This document shows, in pieces, positions 1 through 4,947 of a stretch of 5,670 nt of DNA; position 1 is the first letter of the stretch; the number at the start of each line of letters is the position of its first letter. A program made the position numbers and the translations under genes. This stretch comes from Halovenus sp. (GTDB lineage: Archaea > Halobacteriota > Halobacteria > Halobacteriales > Haloarculaceae), in contig JAQCNR010000399.1 of NCBI GenBank assembly GCA_028274925.1, forward strand, positions 1 to 5,670. The letters are read 5' to 3'. The notes beneath the pieces were generated by a model. The model ran no database searches. It saw only the letters and a list, made by a program, of their open reading frames with translations, and was not told the origin of the DNA.

Positions 1-1542
1 CTCCCGGAATCGATGGCACCCGAGGGGCTCTATCACGACTACTACTTCGAGACCAACGGCGGCGAGCAGTGCCAGTCGCTGTTCTGTCCGCGATATCGCG
101 CCGCCGTCTCGGCGGACCCACTGTCGGGCGAGCGCGAACACTTCCTGAGTGTCGGCCTCGACTCTGGGCTTGCACAGTCTGATTTCGAGCGTCCGCCGCT
201 GAACCTCGTGCTGGTGCTCGATATCTCTGGCTCGATGGGCGGGGAGTTCGACGAGTACTACTACGACCGGTTCGGCAACGAACAGCAGGTCGAAGAACCG
301 ACCGAGCAGCCGAAAATCGATATCGCAGCGGACGTGCTCGCGACGCTGACCGAGCAACTCCGGCCCGAGGACCGCCTCGGCATCGTCCTGTTCAACTCCA
401 CATCTCACGTCGCAAAGCCACTCCGACCCGTGGAACGAACTGACATGGAGGCAATCCGCGGTCACATCCGCGAGGACATTGTCGCAGGCGGTAGCACGAA
501 CGTCTCGCAAGGGCTGGACGAGGCTGCAGGACTGTACGATGACCGCGCCAACAGCGAGTACGAACACCGGACGATTCTCCTTACTGACGCCCAGCCAAAC
601 CACGGGACGACCGACGCCGACAGTTTCCAGTCGACACTCCAGTCGCGGGCAGCGGATGGGCTTCACACCTCCGTCGTGGGCATCGGCGTCGATTTCAACG
701 CTGAACTGATCGACGAGATTACTGCCGTCCGTGGCGCGAACTACTACAGCGTCCATTCGGCCTCGCAGTTCTCCCAGCGGATGGTCGAGGGATTCGAGTA
801 CATGGTCACGCCGCTGGTCTACGACCTCTCGCTCGAACTCGACGCCAAGGGATACGACATCGACCACGTCTACGGCTCGACGGCAGCCGAGGCGGCCACC
901 GGTGAGTTACTCTCGGTCAACACGCTGTTTCCCTCTCGCTCCAGAGACGGCAAAGCAGAGGGCGGTGTGGTACTGGTCAAACTCGCTCGGACCGGTGCCG
1001 ACGAAGCGACAGAGCTCGAACTTCAGGCGTCGTGGGAGCGCCGCGACGGCACCACTGGGTCGACGACCGAACAGCTCACAATCGAGCAGACGCCCCACTG
1101 GGACGGAACTGCAATCCGCAAGGCAGTGTTACTTGCCCGCTACGCCGACCTGTTGACCCACTGGACCGTCAGCGAACGCGATATCCCGATGACAGCGGCC
1201 TACCCAGCCGAGACCGATGATGGGCAACAGGGCTCCTACTGGCTACGCAAACGGCTCTCTGCGGTCGATTTCTCCTCAGAGCTGTTCGGTTCTGTTCCCG
1301 GGGCCGAGCGGCTGGAGCAACTTGATTCCGAGCCTGAGGACCCAGAGCTTCTCGGAATCGAGCCACCGAGTGGTGACCTCTCGAAGTGGGAACTGCAGTC
1401 AGCGCCGTTGACCGTCTCTGCGGAGAATGCCGACCGCCTCGAACAGTTCCGCGAGCATTTTGCCGCGGAGATGACGGCAATTGGCGACAGTTCTCTCCAG
1501 CAGGAACTCACGCTGCTCGAAACGATTCTCGACGCGGCCTGA
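1..1542 (+). CDS. VWA (von Willebrand factor A) domain protein, 5' end cut off by the window
   Basis: The frame is open from base 1 (Leu-Pro-Glu-Ser before the first ATG at 13), so the true start probably lies outside the window. Numbering from that Met, a short region with two cysteines (C20, C25) precedes the VWA domain at about residues 62-265. All three MIDAS metal-site elements are present: DISGS (D70, S72, S74), T162 in GGSTN, and D192 in LLTDAQ. A VWA fold with a complete MIDAS normally binds a divalent metal and a protein ligand. About 25 polar, Tyr- and Glu-rich residues (77-103) lie between the first MIDAS motif and the following helix. The C-terminal 240 residues look like the beta-rich and helical extension seen in COG2304-type VWA proteins. 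No membrane segment is visible. It resembles haloarchaeal VWA proteins of unknown function; the partner cannot be inferred. The gene ends at TGA 1540-1542. Confidence 0.9.
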   Translation, partial: LPESMAPEGLYHDYYFETNGGEQCQSLFCPRYRAAVSADPLSGEREHFLSVGLDSGLAQSDFERPPLNLVLVLDISGSMGGEFDEYYYDRFGNEQQVEEPTEQPKIDIAADVLATLTEQLRPEDRLGIVLFNSTSHVAKPLRPVERTDMEAIRGHIREDIVAGGSTNVSQGLDEAAGLYDDRANSEYEHRTILLTDAQPNHGTTDADSFQSTLQSRAADGLHTSVVGIGVDFNAELIDEITAVRGANYYSVHSASQFSQRMVEGFEYMVTPLVYDLSLELDAKGYDIDHVYGSTAAEAATGELLSVNTLFPSRSRDGKAEGGVVLVKLARTGADEATELELQASWERRDGTTGSTTEQLTIEQTPHWDGTAIRKAVLLARYADLLTHWTVSERDIPMTAAYPAETDDGQQGSYWLRKRLSAVDFSSELFGSVPGAERLEQLDSEPEDPELLGIEPPSGDLSKWELQSAPLTVSAENADRLEQFREHFAAEMTAIGDSSLQQELTLLETILDAA

Positions 1543-2532
1543 TCAGACCAGCGGCCAGCGCTCTTCTGCGACGTCAGCCAGTTGCGCCCCGACACCCTCG
1601 GCCAGTCGGAACTGGTTGTCGTCGGATTCGACCACCCCCTCTCGTTCCAGATGCTCGAGATGAGCGTAGGACTCGCCGGGGCCGTGGAGGATGTGGATGT
1701 GTTCGAGGTCACCGAACAGGTCCGCACTCACGGTCCAGACATCACACGGGCCGAGTCGGCGGAGTGCGTCGAGCACGCGCCACGACCGCTCCTCGTGGTG
1801 GTGCATAATGTGTTCGGCGCGAGCGGTCGGGTCGTCGATTGGGTCGCGGTGGCCCGGCCACGCGCGGTCGTAATCGGCGTCGATGATTGTTTGCAGTGTT
1901 TCCAGATACTTTTCGAGGGGCCGCTCGACGCGGACATCTGCGCCGCCGACGTTTGGCGTGTACTGCGGAAGCAGTGCGTCGCCGGTGAACACCTCGTGGC
2001 TGTCTCCGTCGCTCATCTCGTACATACACAGCCCCGCAGCGTGGCCCGGCGCGTGGACTGCTCGAAGTTCGGTTCCGTTGATATCGAACGTGTCGCCGTC
2101 CTCGATTGGTGTGACCGTCGGTGGGTCGTCGGTGTAGGCCGAGCCATCCATCAGGCCGAACAGCACGTCTTGGCCCTCCGCTGGAATCGCCCACTGGTCG
2201 AAGTACGTCTCTTGGAGGTCGTGCATCTCCGCCCACGCGTCCTCGTCACCCGCGACGAGGGCAGCGTCGGCGCTGTGGACGTACACCGTTGCGTCACCCG
2301 TGCGCTGAATTGCGCTCGCCAGCCCGATGTGGTCGCCGTGCCAGTGTGTCAGAAAGATCCGGTCGACGTCCGCGAACTCGATATCGCGGGCGGCCAGTTC
2401 CTGTCGTAGTTGCCCTTCAGAGCCTTCGAGCCAGTCGCCTGTGTCGACCAGTGCCGTCTCCGGCCCGTCGTTGAACAGGTAGGCGTTGTTGTCCCCCTCG
2501 AACGCGCGGTTTGACAGCTCGATTCGTTCCAT
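1543..2532 (-). CDS. MBL-fold metallo-hydrolase with C-terminal winged-helix-like region
   Basis: A 329-residue protein read from ATG 2532-2530. The frame extends upstream to another ATG at 2676, but I chose 2532 because family-like sequence starts there (MERIELSNRAFEGDNN), the extra 48 residues are basic and not family-like, and a TATA-like element lies about 24 bp upstream. Metal ligands of the metallo-beta-lactamase fold are complete: HWHGDH at 63-68, H164 in APGH, D185 in FTGD and H228 in WPGH, which suits a two-zinc site. Residues about 105-145 form an insertion before the third beta-hairpin. The tail after about residue 240 (HHHEERSWRVL onward) resembles the winged-helix region attached to LACTB2-like MBL proteins. 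These enzymes include hydrolases of thioesters, lactones and RNA, and the substrate here cannot be read from sequence. No signal peptide is seen, so it is probably cytosolic. It is convergent with the VWA gene with zero bases between stops. Confidence 0.92.
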   Translation of the reverse strand: MERIELSNRAFEGDNNAYLFNDGPETALVDTGDWLEGSEGQLRQELAARDIEFADVDRIFLTHWHGDHIGLASAIQRTGDATVYVHSADAALVAGDEDAWAEMHDLQETYFDQWAIPAEGQDVLFGLMDGSAYTDDPPTVTPIEDGDTFDINGTELRAVHAPGHAAGLCMYEMSDGDSHEVFTGDALLPQYTPNVGGADVRVERPLEKYLETLQTIIDADYDRAWPGHRDPIDDPTARAEHIMHHHEERSWRVLDALRRLGPCDVWTVSADLFGDLEHIHILHGPGESYAHLEHLEREGVVESDDNQFRLAEGVGAQLADVAEERWPLV

Positions 2533-2550
2533 ACCTCCCCTCTGTGGGGC

Positions 2551-2562
2551 TGATAAAAAGGC
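2551..2562 (-). promoter_or_regulatory. Probable TATA box of the MBL gene
   Basis: On the minus strand the sequence reads GCCTTTTTATCA, centred about 24 bp before ATG 2532, close to the usual archaeal TATA-to-start distance of about 26 bp. This points to a leaderless or nearly leaderless mRNA. A GGAGG directly before the ATG (2534-2538, one base of spacing) is too close to work as a normal Shine-Dalgarno. Confidence 0.45.
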
Positions 2563-2667
2563 ACTTCGACAGTACAGTTTCATGTTGTTGGCGTGTGGTC
2601 GGTGGATTGGGAAACTGTGTCTGTCCGTTCTCGACCACAGCGTTCGGGAAGAAGAAAGTCCCCAACC

Positions 2668-2694
2668 GGTGACCACTTGCGGTCACCTGTGGTC
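2668..2694. repeat. Two overlapping inverted repeats (mutually exclusive stems)
   Basis: GGTGACC (2668-2674) and GGTCACC (2681-2687) are perfect inverted arms around a 6-base spacer. Overlapping them, GACCAC (2671-2676) and GTGGTC (2689-2694) are perfect inverted arms around a 12-base spacer. The two pairings share bases and cannot form together. The region could be a protein operator or, if transcribed, an RNA switch-like hairpin. No function is shown by sequence alone. Confidence 0.55.
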
Positions 2695-2782
2695 CAGCGG
2701 GTGTAATAGAACTATTCAGAAGGCAGGTGTGTTCGTCGGAGAACTGGCTGAATGGACTGGTGGGTAGACCTGTGTATTGACC

Positions 2783-2816
2783 GGTAGATACAATCGTAAG
2801 GAATTCTTACATAGGA
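2783..2816 (+). promoter_or_regulatory. Possible promoter, operator and ribosome site of the toxin-antitoxin operon
   Basis: TAGATAC (2785-2791) is a weak TATA-like element; its expected start point near 2815 would give a leader of only about 9 bases. GTAAG (2796-2800) and CTTAC (2806-2810) form an inverted repeat around GAATT, where a repressor would block initiation. AGGA (2813-2816) ends seven bases before the ATG and could be a weak Shine-Dalgarno. AbrB-type antitoxins commonly bind their own promoter, so an operator here is expected, but this assignment is tentative. Confidence 0.3.
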
Positions 2817-2823
2817 ACAGATC

Positions 2824-3087
2824 ATGGCATCCGATGAACCGGAAGTGACCACAGTCACCTCGAAAGGGCAGATCACGATTCCGAGCAGTCTCCGTGAGGA
2901 ATTTGGGCTGGAGACGGGGACGAAGCTCATGGTCGTGCCAACAGAGTACGGACTTGTGTTGAAGAAAGTGGACCTCCCATCAGTCGAAGAGTTCCAGCAG
3001 CGGGTCGAAGAGCGCGCGAAATCAGTCGACGTCTCTCCTGAGGACGTGTCTCGGCTTGTCCACGAGGCACGAGGCGATGATGAATGA
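2824..3087 (+). CDS. AbrB/SpoVT/MazE-type antitoxin (DNA-binding)
   Basis: An 87-residue acidic protein. Residues about 8-48 form a swapped-hairpin AbrB domain with the family signature TSKGQITIPSSLRE (12-25), followed by FGLETGTKL and a beta strand ending at GLVLKK. The tail (about 51-87) is helical and charged, the part that in such antitoxins usually contacts and neutralises the toxin. The stop overlaps the start of the PIN gene by ATGA, so the two are translationally coupled, which is the classic antitoxin-first arrangement. As a dimer it would be expected to bind the operon promoter and repress it, more tightly in complex with the toxin. ATG 2824 is chosen because the domain begins eight residues later and a weak AGGA lies upstream. 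The pairing makes the antitoxin role strong; the DNA target is unknown. Confidence 0.9.
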   Translation: MASDEPEVTTVTSKGQITIPSSLREEFGLETGTKLMVVPTEYGLVLKKVDLPSVEEFQQRVEERAKSVDVSPEDVSRLVHEARGDDE

Positions 3088-3497
3088 AGGCAGTCCTCGA
3101 TACGAACGTTCTTATTTCGGGTGTTATTGCGACCGGTGTCCCACACGAGCTACTCGTCAAAGGATTCGACCGTGAGTACCAGATTGTCGTCTCTGTGGAG
3201 ACACTTACCGAATTCCGTGACACACTCCTCAAATATCCAGAGCGCTTCCAGATGGACAAAGACGACGTGCAGAACGAAGTCGAAACGATTCGCTATTTTG
3301 CCGAGTTCGTTACCCCACAAGAGGACATTGCAGTTGTCGAAGATGACCCAGACGACGACAAGTTCCTTGAAGCCGCAGTCGCTGGCGATGTCGAGTATCT
3401 CGTCTCTGGTGACCAGCATCTTCTCTCGGTGAACTCATTCCGCGGCATCGATATCGTTGAGCCAAGAACGTTCTACGAACTGCTCGATGGCCAGTAA
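3084..3497 (+). CDS. PIN-domain toxin, putative RNase of the COG1569 (VapC-like) family
   Basis: A 137-residue single-domain PIN protein, a typical length. The four acidic positions expected of the Mg2+-dependent nuclease site are visible: D6 in VLDTNVLISG, E43 in TLTEF, the acidic DPDDDKFLEAA block (88-98, D91 the likely ligand), and D110 in VSGDQHLL. Together these match the family annotated as putative toxin-antitoxin toxin component, PIN family. Related toxins cut RNA and arrest translation; the specific RNA target cannot be told. The active site looks intact, so the toxin is probably functional and needs its antitoxin. The start overlaps the antitoxin stop by four bases. Hand counts give about 48-55 percent GC in sampled stretches here against about 60-62 percent in the hisB and VWA genes, consistent with acquisition by transfer. 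Confidence 0.9.
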   Translation: MKAVLDTNVLISGVIATGVPHELLVKGFDREYQIVVSVETLTEFRDTLLKYPERFQMDKDDVQNEVETIRYFAEFVTPQEDIAVVEDDPDDDKFLEAAVAGDVEYLVSGDQHLLSVNSFRGIDIVEPRTFYELLDGQ

Positions 3498-3586
3498 CCC
3501 ATCTGTACTGAGCGATCAGGATGTCAAAAATAGGTGTACAAACTGTTTTCGGACTGCCTGAGTGACCCACGCAATACGGTGAGACG

Positions 3587-3599
3587 TTCTGTTTGTTGT
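3587..3599 (+). terminator. Possible T-rich terminator after the toxin-antitoxin operon
   Basis: TTCTGTTTGTTGT lies about 90 bases after the toxin stop, with another short T run at 3545-3548. Archaeal termination often uses T-rich non-template tracts without a hairpin. The tract is weak and is the best candidate in the 184-base gap before hisB, which otherwise shows no gene. Confidence 0.2.
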
Positions 3600-3651
3600 C
3601 CTCGGTCAATCCACAATCCCTGATCAACACAGCCAACAAAAAGGCGCACCC

Positions 3652-3676
3652 ATCAAATACCCGGCCCCGCTGGGTA
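3652..3676 (+). promoter_or_regulatory. Probable hisB promoter with overlapping inverted repeat
   Basis: ATCAAATA (3652-3659) is centred about 26 bp before the hisB ATG, the position expected for a TATA box of a leaderless transcript. TACCC (3658-3662) and GGGTA (3672-3676) form a perfect 5-bp inverted repeat with a 9-base centre, placed between the TATA element and the start codon, where a bound repressor would interfere. GGAG at 3677-3680 is only one base from the ATG, too close for a normal ribosome site. Confidence 0.4.
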
Positions 3677-3681
3677 GGAGT

Positions 3682-4269
3682 ATGAGCGACCGGACCGCCG
3701 CAGTCACCCGCGAAACCGCCGAGACCGACATCGAGGTGACACTCGACCTCGACGGTGACGGTGACTCGACGGTTGAGACGGGGATTGGCTTTTTCGACCA
3801 CATGCTCGATTCGTTCAGCACGCACGGGCTGTTCGACCTGACCGTCACCTGCGATGGTGACCTCGAAATCGACGACCACCACACTGTCGAGGACGTGGCA
3901 ATCACGCTCGGCGACGCACTCGGCGAGGCGCTCGGTGACAAACGCGGCATCGTCCGCTTTGCCGACCGGGCTATTCCGATGGACGAGTCCCGCGGCCGAA
4001 TCGTCTTGGACATCAGCGGCCGCCCACACTTCGAGTTCGACGGCGAATTCAGTCAGGACGCCGTCGGCGGGATGACCAGCCACATGGCCAGACACTTCCT
4101 GCGCTCGCTGACGATGAACGCCGACCTGACACTGCACGCCTCCGTCACCGGCGAGAACGCACACCACGAAATCGAGGCGCTGTTCAAGGCGCTGGCACGT
4201 GCGCTGGACGACGCCACGCGACTCGACGAGCGGCGTGCAGACACGCCGAGTACGAAAGGCGAACTCTGA
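3682..4269 (+). CDS. hisB: Imidazoleglycerol-phosphate dehydratase (EC 4.2.1.19)
   Basis: The enzyme removes water from imidazole-glycerol phosphate to give imidazole-acetol phosphate, the sixth step of histidine synthesis, in the cytosol. The 195-residue length is that of the monofunctional enzyme, without the N-terminal HAD phosphatase found in enterobacterial HisB. Family motifs are all present: GIGFFDHML (34-42, H40), the first metal-binding block DDHHTVED (64-71; H66, H67, E70), DESRGR (101-106), the second block GENAHHEIEALFKA (157-170; H161, H162, E163), and PSTKG near the C terminus (189-193). The His pairs and Glu residues are the known Mn2+ ligands. The enzyme is normally a 24-mer. 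It is not in a his operon here: upstream is the toxin-antitoxin pair, and downstream, after 76 bases, is an ACT-domain regulator in the same direction. ATG 3682 fits both the family N terminus and the TATA spacing. Confidence 0.98.
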   Translation: MSDRTAAVTRETAETDIEVTLDLDGDGDSTVETGIGFFDHMLDSFSTHGLFDLTVTCDGDLEIDDHHTVEDVAITLGDALGEALGDKRGIVRFADRAIPMDESRGRIVLDISGRPHFEFDGEFSQDAVGGMTSHMARHFLRSLTMNADLTLHASVTGENAHHEIEALFKALARALDDATRLDERRADTPSTKGEL

Positions 4270-4296
4270 TGATTGATGCACAGATTCGCACAGTGA

Positions 4297-4312
4297 TGGG
4301 CACCTATGCCCA
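4297..4312. promoter_or_regulatory. Perfect 16-bp inverted repeat upstream of the ACT/HTH gene (candidate operator)
   Basis: TGGGCA (4297-4302) and TGCCCA (4307-4312) are exact inverted arms around CCTA. The repeat ends two bases before the TATA box at 4315, on the spot where archaeal regulators touch the TFB site. Just before it, GCACAG occurs twice, at 4278 and 4288, exactly ten bases apart. A dimeric regulator, possibly the ACT/HTH product itself, is a natural candidate to bind here; this is inference. Confidence 0.45.
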
Positions 4313-4314
4313 AC

Positions 4315-4321
4315 GCATATA
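4315..4321 (+). promoter_or_regulatory. TATA box of the ACT/HTH gene
   Basis: GCATATA is centred about 27 bp before ATG 4346, with no Shine-Dalgarno near the start, which fits a leaderless archaeal promoter. It gives this gene its own transcription start independent of hisB. Confidence 0.55.
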
Positions 4322-4345
4322 GACGTGTAGCGCAATCCTCCGGAT

Positions 4346-4849
4346 ATGTTCGAGGAGATTATGGAGAAGTTCTCCGATTCGCCGAGCCAGCAGGAGGTGA
4401 TCCGGTTGCTGTTGGAACGGGGGTTTTCTGTCAACGACGACGGCCGGGTCGTCTCGGGGGGAATCGAGATTCCGAACACCGGAATTGCCCGCGAGATTGG
4501 CGTCGACCGCCGGGTCGTCGACTCGACGACTGACGCGATTCTGGCTGACGACCAACTCCGCCCGATTTTCCAGAATATCTCTGCAGTGCCGAGTCTGATG
4601 GACCTCGCGCCAGTGCTCGACCTGGCGGTCTGTACCGTCACGGTTCGGGACGCCGAGGAGTCCGGCATCGTCGCACGGGTGACCACCGCCATCGCGGGTC
4701 ACGACGTGTCGATTCGGCAGGTGATGACCGAAGACCCAGAATTCACCGACGAACCGAAACTGTACGTCATCACTGACGACCCCATTACTGGCGGGTTAAT
4801 CAACGATATCCGGGCGCTGCCCTTCGTTGAGCGTATCGAGTTGGCTTGA
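4346..4849 (+). CDS. ACT-domain regulator of amino-acid metabolism with HTH-like N-terminal region (COG2150-like)
   Basis: A 167-residue acidic protein. The N-terminal half is helical and contains an HTH-like stretch, IAREIGVDRRVVDSTTD at about 47-63, preceded by another helix (14-26). The C-terminal half, about 92-167, looks like an ACT domain: a first strand DLAVCTVTVRD, a helix with GIVARVTTAIAGHDVSI, then the strand pair PKLYVITDD and a closing strand VERIELA. ACT domains bind amino acids between subunits, so the likely role is to sense an amino acid and alter DNA binding. Haloarchaeal relatives are annotated as predicted regulators of amino-acid metabolism or amino-acid-binding proteins. 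The place just after hisB suggests a link with histidine supply, though the ligand is not known. The HTH call is weaker than the ACT call, and the segment might instead be a protein-contact module. It appears to have its own promoter. Confidence 0.82.
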   Translation: MFEEIMEKFSDSPSQQEVIRLLLERGFSVNDDGRVVSGGIEIPNTGIAREIGVDRRVVDSTTDAILADDQLRPIFQNISAVPSLMDLAPVLDLAVCTVTVRDAEESGIVARVTTAIAGHDVSIRQVMTEDPEFTDEPKLYVITDDPITGGLINDIRALPFVERIELA

Positions 4850-4867
4850 TGATTGCCTCGCTGTAAC

Positions 4868-4891
4868 AACTGGCCGTTGGCCCAATCAGTT
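4868..4891. repeat. Imperfect inverted repeat after the ACT/HTH gene
   Basis: AACTG (4868-4872) and CAGTT (4887-4891) are inverted arms enclosing GCC and GGC, with a five-base bulge on the right side. It lies 18 bases past the ACT gene stop and about 25 bases before the protease TATA box. It could be a weak hairpin in the 3' end of one transcript or an operator of the next gene. Its bulge makes either use uncertain. Confidence 0.25.
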
Positions 4892-4913
4892 CTATCGTTG
4901 ATAATTGCTGACC

Positions 4914-4925
4914 GAGATTTATATG
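4914..4925 (+). promoter_or_regulatory. Promoter (TATA box) of the S8 protease gene
   Basis: GAGATTTATATG contains a strong archaeal TATA element, TTTATAT, centred about 27 bp upstream of ATG 4948. No Shine-Dalgarno precedes the ATG, so a leaderless mRNA is likely. This spacing supports 4948 as the start codon. Confidence 0.65.
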
Positions 4926-4947
4926 AGACGACCGTGGTATCTCGGCT

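Larger units (their letters stand above)
2533..2823. other. Intergenic region between divergent MBL and toxin-antitoxin genes, repeat-rich
   Basis: No convincing gene lies in these 291 bases. Reading frames crossing it lack family-like protein sequence. It contains the MBL promoter at its left end, an inverted repeat near 2668-2687, copies of GACCACAG in both orientations, and a small palindrome close to the antitoxin start. The composition is lower in GC than the flanking housekeeping genes, as in the toxin-antitoxin operon that follows. Confidence 0.6.

Noticed and set aside
1582..2409. 275-codon plus-strand open frame across the MBL gene
   Set aside because: It is the antisense shadow of an MBL hydrolase with complete zinc motifs.
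2533..2676. 48-residue N-terminal extension of the MBL protein (start at 2676)
   Set aside because: The extra residues are basic and unlike the family. The TATA-like element and family alignment favour ATG 2532.
2486..2767. 93-codon plus-strand open frame in the intergenic region
   Set aside because: It begins antisense to the MBL start region, has no recognisable domain and no acidic bias, and ends before the antitoxin promoter.
2533..2823. CRISPR array or tRNA gene in the repeat-rich intergenic region
   Set aside because: The repeats are too short and irregular for CRISPR, and no T-loop or cloverleaf could be found.
3534..3623. Short GTG-start frame of 29 codons with several cysteines between the toxin and hisB
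   Set aside because: The cysteine spacing does not match small zinc-finger proteins, and there is no ribosome site or conserved feature.
3514..3625. GATCAGG and CCTGATC as 7-bp inverted ends flanking about 98 bases
   Set aside because: The arms do not extend beyond 7 bp, there are no target-site duplications and the interior shows no mobile-element features; chance is the simpler explanation.
3310..4692. 460-codon minus-strand open frame covering hisB and neighbours
   Set aside because: It is antisense to hisB and the PIN gene, which have clear family motifs. Its translation has no recognisable domain and reflects the GC-rich codon pattern of the true strand.
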